This document shows, in pieces, positions 1 to 6,036 of a stretch of 7,506 nt of DNA (its first letter is position 1; each line of letters begins with the position of its first letter). The stretch lies in NCBI GenBank assembly GCA_021844725.1, contig JAKBSX010000120.1, positions 1 to 7,506 of the forward strand, read 5' to 3'. This DNA is from Actinomycetes bacterium. Its GTDB lineage: Bacteria; Actinomycetota; Acidimicrobiia; Acidimicrobiales; Acidimicrobiaceae. Under the pieces are notes generated by a model. That model was not told where the DNA came from and made no database searches. It saw only the letters and a program-made list of their open reading frames with translations. The translations under genes were made by a program, and so were the position numbers.

Positions 1-398
1 GCCACGTAACGAAGTAAATAGGTAAAAGAGACGGCATCGAAGGTCTCGTCTGCAAAGGGAAGCTGCTCCGCCCTTCCTTGTACTAAGTGGATTCCGTGCT
101 CATCACGCGCATGGAGATTTTTCTGAGCGCGATCTAGCATGGGTCCAGTTAAATCAAGTCCTATTACATGCGCTCCAGTGAATGAACGGATTGCGAGGGC
201 AACTCCTCCAGGACCAGTGGCAACATCGAGTACAAGATCCGTTTGTGGCGCAGAACTCACCCGTCTTACCAATTCCCCTCGCCAGCGCCAATCTTGACCG
301 AGGGACAAAATATTTGCAAGCTTGTCATAGCGTCGAGGTAAACCATCAAAGAGTTCGGAAGCAAATCGATTTGGAGCTTCCCCTACGTCAGACGTCAT
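1..398 (-). CDS. UbiE/MenG-like SAM-dependent methyltransferase, C-terminus cut off by the window edge
   Basis: Seen: 132 complete codons read leftward from the ATG at 398-396. An in-frame TAG a few codons upstream leaves no plausible earlier start. Residues 19-45 (DGLPRRYDKLANILSLGQDW onward) match the N-terminal helix region of UbiE/COQ5 proteins, but the classic signature is degenerate: the Met-Asn and His positions differ. Residues 56-70 (VLDVATGPGGVALAI) are the glycine-rich SAM-binding motif I. GLDLTGPML (80-88) carries the acidic residue that normally binds the SAM ribose. QLPFADETFDAVSFTYLLRY (112-131) matches motifs II/III, where classical UbiE has GLRNV. Known: UbiE/MenG C-methylates demethylmenaquinone (or demethoxyubiquinol) in the cytoplasm; family members run about 230-250 residues, so roughly 100 are missing here. 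Inference: menaquinone methylation is possible, but the altered signatures mean a related class I methyltransferase acting on another substrate is equally allowed. The gene lies 351 bases downstream of the ATPase on the same strand, so it probably has its own promoter. Confidence 0.85.
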   Translation of the reverse strand, partial: MTSDVGEAPNRFASELFDGLPRRYDKLANILSLGQDWRWRGELVRRVSSAPQTDLVLDVATGPGGVALAIRSFTGAHVIGLDLTGPMLDRAQKNLHARDEHGIHLVQGRAEQLPFADETFDAVSFTYLLRYV

Positions 399-411
399 TA
401 CACAATCCTAG
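399..411 (-). promoter_or_regulatory. Ribosome binding site or leaderless -10 of the methyltransferase
   Basis: On the minus strand the start is preceded by CCTAGGATTGTGTA and then ATG. AGGA lies 7 bases before the start, a normal Shine-Dalgarno spacing. The same bases read as TAGGAT, a TANNNT -10 box ending 6 bases before the ATG, which would place a transcription start on the start codon, as in leaderless actinobacterial mRNAs. The sequence does not decide between the two readings. Confidence 0.4.
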
Positions 412-454
412 GCTAAAAGTCCCACGAAAGGAATGGCTGTCGTACTTTTCCGCC

Positions 455-484
455 AACATGGGTTCCTCTATCCATTTCTGTCAA
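455..484 (-). promoter_or_regulatory. Possible promoter for the methyltransferase
   Basis: On the minus strand a perfect TTGACA (-35, 484-479) is followed after 18 bases by CATGTT (-10, 460-455), which matches the TATAAT consensus at only three positions. The place is suitable, about 60 bases upstream of the methyltransferase ATG. The -10 is poor, so this is only a candidate. Confidence 0.25.
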
Positions 485-686
485 TGTAAAGGTGGAAAGC
501 CTCCGGGTGAGAGACTACTGGGAACACGCAAAACTCCTTAGAAAGGTTGCTGACAGCACTAAGGGTGAACTATGCAAAATAAACCAACAGGGGAATTTTC
601 GAGAGGCGGTGCTGAATCCTTTTTTAGCGGCGTAAGTTATCCGGGTGAAGGCTGATCTCACACAAAGCAATGCCAATAGGGACAAG

Positions 687-714
687 TTGTCTCATATGGG
701 CTTGACGCTATAAT
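687..714 (+). promoter_or_regulatory. Weak rightward promoter-like site facing the ATPase 3' end
   Basis: TTGTCT (687-692) is followed after 16 bases by a perfect TATAAT (709-714). Transcription from here would start near 721 and run antisense into the 3' end of the ATPase gene. No rightward gene lies behind it. It may be a chance match in an AT-rich gap. Confidence 0.2.
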
Positions 715-749
715 TTAGGGAAAAATGAACACCTAACAGCCAGCAGTTA

Positions 750-3700
750 CTACCCCCGCTTCGACATGATTACCGACGCTCCAGTGGCCGCTACCGCGGT
801 GGTACCTACTATCCCCCATCCCAAAGGCCCCAAAGGTGCACATCCGAAAAATTGGCTTACGCCTGGAGTCTGCACAATGACAACAAGGACGGCGCCAGAC
901 ACTATGGCAGAAGCCAATACTACCGGGCTTGAACCGCCCAGGACAATAGTCTGGCCTAACTGTGTACCAACTAGAGCAGCAAGGGCCACCGTTCCGGCTC
1001 GTCGACGAGTCCCTGTTGCTCTGGCGAGCATCCAAGCTCCAGTGGCTCCGCCACCGGTTGCCATTGCTCGAACCGCTATCTGGCGAACTAACGCTGACCC
1101 TAAAGATGCGTCTGGACCTTCGTGAAGAATGACTTCTGGGGATCGCTGAGTGGGTGGACGTAAAGCGATTGTCATGGCTGGAAGTAGATCAGTAAGAAGA
1201 TTGACTAAGAGCAGTTGGCGAGCGGTAAGGGGAGATGCGCCAGATACGGCAGTCGCCAAAAGAGTAAAAGCGACCTCTCCGATGTTTCCTCCGATAAGAA
1301 TCGCCAGGGCATCTCGCACTGATGACCACATTGCTCGCCCTTCGACAATGGCATCAATAATGGTTTCGATCCGATCATCAACAACTACTAAATCTGCAGC
1401 GGCTCTCGCCGCGGGAGAGCAATTTGCACCCAAAGCTATACCGGTATGAGCCAGCCGAATAGCAGGTGCATCGTTCGAACCATCGCCAGTCATAGCAACC
1501 ACTCGTCCAATCCGCTGATATGCACGCACAATTCGTGCCTTTTGCGCTGGGGTTACTCTGGCAAAGACTGAGACATTAGCTAGGTTTTCATCAAGTTCGT
1601 AGTCTGCCATAACATCAAGGTCAGGGCCAGTTAGCACTTGCCCACCGTTCAGAATATTAAGCTCAACCGCAATGGCTTTGGCTGTACTTGGGTGGTCACC
1701 AGTGATCATGACCACGCTCACTCCGGCTTGACGTAAGTCCTTTATAGCTGCAGAAGCAGTTGGTCGAACAAGATCGGCAAGACCCAAGAATCCTTGCAGC
1801 TCCATATGAGACACTCTTTCGTCCGCCACTTCCACACGAGAAGTGGCACTACGCTCAGCAACTCCAAGTACTCGTAGCCCTCTTCGAGCCAAACGTTCCA
1901 CTTCGGCGTCGAGGCGTCGACGGACATTTCTATCAATCTTTACAATTCCATTTGGAGAACGCCAGGTTGTACATCGCGAAATGACCTCTTCGGGAGCACC
2001 TTTCACCGACATGCGGATGCCACCATCTGCTACCTCCCCAATAACAGCATGGAAGCCCCTAGAAGATTCAAAGGCCAATTCGCCAAGAGGTCGCCAACCT
2101 TCGACTCGTTCGTCAGCGCTAACTCCCACGCTTGCAGCGCCATCAACAACGGCTCGATCAGTTGCATGAGGCAATACGTCGTTATCAATTGCCACTGGAC
2201 TAGCTCGAACCGAAGCTGCCAGTACACCTCGCATGGCTAAATCAAGAGAAGAAGTTAGTGCTTGATCTGTAATCCCATTCGATACTCTTTGTAGAACAAT
2301 TCGTCCCGCGGTTAAGGTACCTGTCTTATCAAAACACAACACTTCCACCCTACCAAGTGCCTCTATAGTCCTGGGATTTCGGACCAATGCTCCACGAGTC
2401 GACAGTCGGCGGGCAGCTGCAAGCTGCGCGACTGTGGCGAGAAGAGGTAGCCCTTCAGGCACTGCGGCAACAGTAAGACTCACACCCGATGTCACTGCAT
2501 ATCGTAGTGACCGACCGCGCAGCAAACTCAAAGCAGCCACTCCCATGCCACTTGCGACAGTGGCAGGAATCGTAGCCGATGTCAGTCTCTGAAGCCTGGC
2601 TTCAACGCCACTTGGCGGTGGAATGGGGGCATCAGCCAAACTACGGCCGACCTCGGTTTCATCTCCCGTAGCTACCACGACCACCAGCGCAGATCCGTTT
2701 ACCAAAGTCGATCCTTCGTACAACATGCAGGAACGCTCGGCAAGGGTTGCACCCGGGACAGGAACTGTCTGTTTCGCCACCGGGTAAGGCTCTCCGGTAA
2801 GAGCAGACTCATCGGTCTCGCAAAAATCTGTCTCAAGGATTCGACAATCAGCCGGCACGACATCGCCAGCCGAGAGTTCCAAAATGTCACCAGGTACCAC
2901 CAACTTTGCATCCATAAATGACGTAGCAGCAGACCTCCGCACAGCGATTTGAGAGGTGTCCACCTGCATTAGATTCGCAATTGATACTTCTGTCCTTACG
3001 CGCTGGATTCCGCCGATAACCGCATTAGCCCCGGTTACTCCAGCAACTAAAACAGCGTCCGATATTGATCCGACTGCAGCCGACAGAGCAGCTCCGGCTG
3101 CTAACACTGGAGTCAAAGGGTTTGCCATTTCCATACCAATGGCTTGAACAAATTTCACAGCCTGTGGAAGTTCATGGCTACGCGATGGTCGGCGACGTTC
3201 AGCTTCGGGACCGTCGAGACCTTCCACTGAAGTTCTAAGCGCTCCTAGAACCGAATCGGTTTCGAGTGCGTGCCATGAAGTTTGGGCTAGCGGAACCACA
3301 TCTGGTCTGCGTCCCACCGAAACAGCGGACATTACTCCATTTATCTGCGAGGCCACTGCTGCTAAGTTCACTGGAAGGGAGGCCCTGCGCCCCGCTGAGG
3401 AAGCTGGGCCTAACAGACTCCATACACCACCGATACCCGAACCACCCAAAGCAAATAGCACACTACGCCTGGCTACCTCACTAGAGACTTGAATGGCATC
3501 GATGATTCGATACGCATCTGCCAACCCGCCAGGCGCCAGGATATCTGCCCCCCCAGGAACAACCGTCCCATTAGCTGCAATACCAACTCCGCAGTCAGCT
3601 GAATCAAGAGCCAGGTGTGCAGTACCCGCCGAAACCAAAAGAACTCCAAAACCTTCGCTCTGTAGGGCTCGAATCGATGAGCGCATTGCCCTCCGGCCAG

Positions 3701-5105
3701 GTACAGTCCGCGTAGCACCAAGCCGTGTACCTAAACCACCACTTCCAGCTACAACAAGCATAAGTCTGTTACGTTTGATTAGAGACACAAGTGGAATTGC
3801 GAAGGGGTTGAGCTCAGACTCAATGGTGATCAACCCCACTAGGTTACCCCGATAGGCCAACCCATGTACACCAAGGTGACCTAACGCCATTTTCTTAGCC
3901 CGGGTGCGCGCTCCTCGAGGAAAAGATACATCAAGAGCCAATAAATTTTTCACTGGCCCTAAGGTCCAGTCCGAGCTATGGAGCACTCTATCGATTTGGG
4001 CAGGATCGAACATTTCCTGTGCCCGCATTATCACGTCCGCCGCTTCAGCACCTTCAAAGCATTCAGCGACACCGAGTTCGGCCCGTCCGCTAACCAACAC
4101 TTCTGAATCTAGAACCACAGTGTCAATACGATCTAGCTTACGCAACACATTTCGGTCCATGGCAAGAATACCGCGCTGTGCCAATGTTCGATCAAAGTAT
4201 GCCGAAAAACTCTCTCTACCCATTTGGGCTGCCTTAGGAATTCCCGCAGCAAGGGCATTTGCAGCCCTACGGGGACTTCCAGTGGCTAATAAGGTAACCC
4301 CAAACGCTCCCATTGACACTATCGCTGATCGATCAGAATAGCGCTCAATAGGTCCAGGGCGTAGTGGAATAGGGCGTTCGTCGTTTAGTAACGCAACAGG
4401 TGAAGTTGTCTCCACATCGTTATAAAGTTTCGATTCGCTCCGCTCCCATAATTCACGACGGGCAACGAGTTCGCTAATGAGATTGGCTCGATTTGCAATA
4501 CTTACTACCAAACCAGCCGGTCCTTGCGATAAGGCTTGAGCAAACGCATTTGCCAGCCCGAGACCAAGATCAGCTACTGGAATCCCTAGATGATGTTCGA
4601 GGTATCTACGAAATCTAGGCTCATTCTCAATTAGTGAGATTGCCGAGGCTATTTCTGACGGTATGGGAGTAGTAGGCAAAAACTGACCAAAGACGCTGAA
4701 ACCAAGCCCTAAAATATCAGCTCCTATCGCGATGCTATTACGTAAAATTGGCTCAGTGTCACTTGGATGCTCTGGATGGTCCTGGGAAAAACCTTCATTA
4801 GTTAGCCCATGGGCATCCTCTACGCCTTCGATCACCTCCACTAAGTCATCGAAGGATACCCCGTCCGGGTCAAACATAACAGCAATACGGCCGGTAATCG
4901 CGTTTACCTGCGCCCATTGCACCCCTTCTACTTCCCGCAGCGCCGCTTCAAAATGAGCGACTACCGACTCATTACCAGGCTTACGGACCCCACGGGCTTC
5001 TATATGGGCCCGTCCATCGCTAACCCAACTTCGACGACGACGTCTATCTGGAATTGCCAGCCCAAATAAGCGAGCAGCTGAACCGAGCGGATCGGGAAAG
5101 CCCAT
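750..5105 (-). CDS. Large CtpI/CtpH-like cation-translocating P-type ATPase with a degenerate N-terminal half
   Basis: The reading frame is open to a TTG at 5153 (1467 residues). I prefer the ATG at 5105 (MGFPDPLG, 1451 residues) because the TTG has no Shine-Dalgarno and this ATG overlaps an upstream stop as TAATG. Residue numbers here count from the TTG; subtract 16 for the ATG. Residues 47-116 form an HMA-like fold lacking the CxxC metal site. Residues 135-650 are a decayed P-type half. The active half has M1-M2 (676-717), TGEP actuator motif (786-789), PEGLP in M4 (899-903), phosphorylation motif DKTGTLT (942-948, Asp942), KGAPEE (1051-1056), TGDHP (1151-1155), GDGSNDAP (1223-1230), M5-M6 (about 1281-1332) and four further C-terminal membrane segments. 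Known: P-type ATPases phosphorylate the Asp and pump cations across the membrane. N1290, E1293, N1318, T1321, D1322 and E900 correspond to SERCA calcium ligands, so a divalent cation such as Ca2+ is inferred. The length and C-terminal QTPGVSQFFGCAPLGPLGW match the mycobacterial CtpI/CtpH group as I remember it. Two stops in a row (TAG TAA) end the gene. Confidence 0.93.
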   Translation of the reverse strand: MGFPDPLGSAARLFGLAIPDRRRRRSWVSDGRAHIEARGVRKPGNESVVAHFEAALREVEGVQWAQVNAITGRIAVMFDPDGVSFDDLVEVIEGVEDAHGLTNEGFSQDHPEHPSDTEPILRNSIAIGADILGLGFSVFGQFLPTTPIPSEIASAISLIENEPRFRRYLEHHLGIPVADLGLGLANAFAQALSQGPAGLVVSIANRANLISELVARRELWERSESKLYNDVETTSPVALLNDERPIPLRPGPIERYSDRSAIVSMGAFGVTLLATGSPRRAANALAAGIPKAAQMGRESFSAYFDRTLAQRGILAMDRNVLRKLDRIDTVVLDSEVLVSGRAELGVAECFEGAEAADVIMRAQEMFDPAQIDRVLHSSDWTLGPVKNLLALDVSFPRGARTRAKKMALGHLGVHGLAYRGNLVGLITIESELNPFAIPLVSLIKRNRLMLVVAGSGGLGTRLGATRTVPGRRAMRSSIRALQSEGFGVLLVSAGTAHLALDSADCGVGIAANGTVVPGGADILAPGGLADAYRIIDAIQVSSEVARRSVLFALGGSGIGGVWSLLGPASSAGRRASLPVNLAAVASQINGVMSAVSVGRRPDVVPLAQTSWHALETDSVLGALRTSVEGLDGPEAERRRPSRSHELPQAVKFVQAIGMEMANPLTPVLAAGAALSAAVGSISDAVLVAGVTGANAVIGGIQRVRTEVSIANLMQVDTSQIAVRRSAATSFMDAKLVVPGDILELSAGDVVPADCRILETDFCETDESALTGEPYPVAKQTVPVPGATLAERSCMLYEGSTLVNGSALVVVVATGDETEVGRSLADAPIPPPSGVEARLQRLTSATIPATVASGMGVAALSLLRGRSLRYAVTSGVSLTVAAVPEGLPLLATVAQLAAARRLSTRGALVRNPRTIEALGRVEVLCFDKTGTLTAGRIVLQRVSNGITDQALTSSLDLAMRGVLAASVRASPVAIDNDVLPHATDRAVVDGAASVGVSADERVEGWRPLGELAFESSRGFHAVIGEVADGGIRMSVKGAPEEVISRCTTWRSPNGIVKIDRNVRRRLDAEVERLARRGLRVLGVAERSATSRVEVADERVSHMELQGFLGLADLVRPTASAAIKDLRQAGVSVVMITGDHPSTAKAIAVELNILNGGQVLTGPDLDVMADYELDENLANVSVFARVTPAQKARIVRAYQRIGRVVAMTGDGSNDAPAIRLAHTGIALGANCSPAARAAADLVVVDDRIETIIDAIVEGRAMWSSVRDALAILIGGNIGEVAFTLLATAVSGASPLTARQLLLVNLLTDLLPAMTIALRPPTQRSPEVILHEGPDASLGSALVRQIAVRAMATGGGATGAWMLARATGTRRRAGTVALAALVGTQLGQTIVLGGSSPVVLASAIVSGAVLVVIVQTPGVSQFFGCAPLGPLGWGIVGTTAVAATGASVIMSKRG

Positions 5106-5404
5106 TATGCCTGAAAAACATATCGACTCGACACAAAACGGTTCGGCAAGCAACCATCAACATGGATAGGAAAGCAAGAAAGCCCCATTAGATTGGCGAG
5201 CCCGCCGCCATTCGATGAGTTGCGAAATAACGAGCCAAACCATCGATGACATTGCCTCGAGAATGACGACTTAAAATAGAGCTTCCATTCCCCTCCTTCA
5301 GAGTGGCACAGCTCCAAAAAGTACGCAAGATCCTTACCATCTGTAAAACGGTAGGGAACAAAAGTTATCGGAAGGCGACCTTGAAATGGTCTTCTGTTGA
5401 ACAT
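5105..5404 (-). CDS. Doubtful 99-residue ORF overlapping the ATPase start
   Basis: On the minus strand an ATG at 5404 opens 99 codons beginning MFNRRPFQGRLPITF and ending SSRYVFQA. Its TAA (5107-5105) shares one A with the ATPase ATG (5105-5103), giving TAATG, a typical layout for translational coupling. An AGGA lies 11 bases before the ATG, which is rather far. A TTG at 5446 would lengthen it to 113 residues. The protein is rich in Phe, Ser and Cys, has no clear membrane helix, and matches no family I recognise. It would fill most of the gap between the 63-residue membrane protein and the ATPase on the same strand. Against it: unusual composition, a weak ribosome binding site, and the possibility that the open frame is chance in a leader. 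Accept it only if homologues turn up. Confidence 0.3.
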   Translation of the reverse strand: MFNRRPFQGRLPITFVPYRFTDGKDLAYFLELCHSEGGEWKLYFKSSFSRQCHRWFGSLFRNSSNGGGLANLMGLSCFPIHVDGCLPNRFVSSRYVFQA

Positions 5405-5484
5405 TCGGTAAATATTCCTAACCAGTGGACAATCCCCCAGCGTCAAGTGTCACGACGTTTGAATCGATAAGACCTAGACTGGTT
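5405..5484. other. Spacer between the small membrane protein and the doubtful ORF/ATPase
   Basis: If the 99-residue ORF is not real, the untranslated gap is 5106-5484 (379 bases). The only structure seen is an AACCAGT (5420-5426) and ACTGGTT (5478-5484) inverted pair separated by 51 bases. No terminator with a T-run is visible, which is compatible with read-through from the small gene into the ATPase. Confidence 0.4.
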
Positions 5485-5676
5485 TTAATTCCGACGATGA
5501 CGAGCGACAACCACTCCAAGCCCAACTAAAGCCACAAGCGGAGCATCGATGACACCAAGGGCTACCGTCCCGGCCAATAACCCATAGAACCCGATATCTA
5601 CAACCGATTCTGGAACCCGTGAGTGGACTAGAGGTATTACGTATCCGCTGTTCGCTGTTGCAGTCTGTGTTGCCAT
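5485..5676 (-). CDS. Small (63-residue) membrane protein upstream of the ATPase
   Basis: Start chosen at the ATG 5676-5674 (MATQTATANS). It has AGGA five bases upstream, and a near-consensus promoter lies inside the longer reading frame that opens at 5775, so the 33 extra codons are very unlikely to be translated. Residues 1-23 are polar. Residues 24-58 are almost all hydrophobic (VVDIGFYGLLAGTVALGVID, then APLVALVGLGVVVA), broken only by Asp-Ala-Pro near 44-46. The protein ends in RHRRN, a positive tail expected to stay in the cytoplasm. It is therefore either one long helix or two short helices with a tight turn. I recognise no family with certainty. Mycobacteria also carry a small hypothetical gene beside ctpI (Rv0108c, from memory), so a conserved neighbour is conceivable. 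Inference: a small accessory subunit or regulator of the ATPase, by analogy with KdpF or phospholamban; no sequence motif proves it. Confidence 0.75.
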   Translation of the reverse strand: MATQTATANSGYVIPLVHSRVPESVVDIGFYGLLAGTVALGVIDAPLVALVGLGVVVARHRRN

Positions 5677-5725
5677 GTCTATCCTACGCCCCTTTTCAAA
5701 ATTGACTAGGATTTCTAGACCCTCA

Positions 5726-5754
5726 AGTTTACGCACAACATAGCCCATTGTCAA
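5726..5754 (-). promoter_or_regulatory. Near-consensus sigma-70-type promoter for the small membrane protein and probably the ATPase
   Basis: On the minus strand a perfect TTGACA (5754-5749) is followed after exactly 17 bases by TAAACT (5731-5726). Transcription would start near 5719-5720, giving a leader of about 43 bases before the AGGA and ATG of the 63-residue protein. I found no comparably good promoter between that gene and the ATPase, so the two may share this transcript. Confidence 0.7.
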
Positions 5755-6036
5755 TCTAACTGCATATACACTCATAATAACTTATATATATACACCATGC
5801 CCAATTTAACGTGGGGAAGAATCATTCTACCGAAAAAGATGACGGCACTTTTCCAGTAATTTATGGAAAATTAGCCCCCCTTGCGCCTTCCAATCAATTA
5901 GAACAATAGGGGAAGGAAAGGTGGCCAAACTATTGATTTACTTTTTCAGAAGTTCTCTTGCTGAGGGTTATACACCTATAACTTCGAAACCTCTCTTTGA
6001 ATATGGAACTGAAACTTCACATCGAAGTTTTCGCAA
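5755..6036. other. Divergent intergenic region with several short dyads
   Basis: AT-rich DNA between the leftward small membrane protein promoter and the rightward PLD gene. It has a TA run near 5783-5793. Perfect dyads are TTTTCCA/TGGAAAA (5849-5855, 5864-5870), GTTATA/TATAAC (5967-5972, 5977-5982) and AAACTTC/GAAGTTT (6012-6018, 6024-6030). A looser CCTTCC/GGAAGG pair lies at 5886-5891 and 5911-5916. I could not place a good rightward promoter. TTGTCA (5748-5753) with CATAAT (5773-5778) has a 19-base spacer and is weak. Confidence 0.5.
6012..6030 (+). promoter_or_regulatory. Stem-loop overlapping the presumed ribosome binding site of the PLD gene
   Basis: AAACTTC (6012-6018) pairs perfectly with GAAGTTT (6024-6030) across the 5-base loop ACATC, ending 6 bases before the ATG. 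The only purine-rich ribosome-binding candidate, GAAG (6024-6027), lies inside the 3' arm. The same arm can instead pair with AACTTCGA at 5980-5987, so two exclusive folds are possible. A regulatory role is inference. Confidence 0.3.

Larger units (their letters stand above)
399..749. other. Intergenic region between ATPase and methyltransferase, no gene recognised
   Basis: Neither strand holds an ORF with a convincing start and protein-like composition. The small items visible are two short odd-length palindromes, TGCTGACAGCA (548-558) and GACAAGTTGTC (681-691), and a 9-base direct repeat TCCGGGTGA (502-510 and 640-648). There is also a TATAAT on the plus strand (709-714). I found no strong GC-rich stem followed by a T-run that would serve as an intrinsic terminator for the ATPase. 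The only hairpin next to the ATPase stop has a 4-bp stem. Confidence 0.6.

Noticed and set aside
182..541. 119-codon plus-strand ORF
   Set aside because: It is antisense to the methyltransferase over its first half and runs into the intergenic gap; the methyltransferase frame carries clear SAM-binding motifs, this one none.
739..754. Possible terminator hairpin right after the ATPase stop
   Set aside because: The stem is only 4 bp (TAAC/GTTA) and AT-rich, and the T-run is separated from it, so it does not qualify.
733..1449. ORFs on the plus strand at 766-1125 and 1150-1449 and on the minus strand at 733-1035
   Set aside because: They lie over the C-terminal coding region of the ATPase in other frames, and their peptides (rich in Arg, Ala and Thr, or in Cys and Arg) resemble no protein family.
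3266..4341. Plus-strand ORFs at 3266-3484, 3493-3855 and 3904-4341
   Set aside because: They are antisense to the N-terminal half of the ATPase, have no ribosome binding sites, and show low-complexity Ala/Arg/Ser composition typical of shadow frames.
5420..5484. AACCAGT/ACTGGTT inverted pair as a terminator for the small membrane protein gene
   Set aside because: The arms are 7 bp and separated by 51 bases, with no T-run after them on the minus strand.
5958..5982. Rightward promoter TTGCTG ... TATAAC ahead of the PLD gene
   Set aside because: The spacer is 13 bases, too short for a sigma-70-type promoter.
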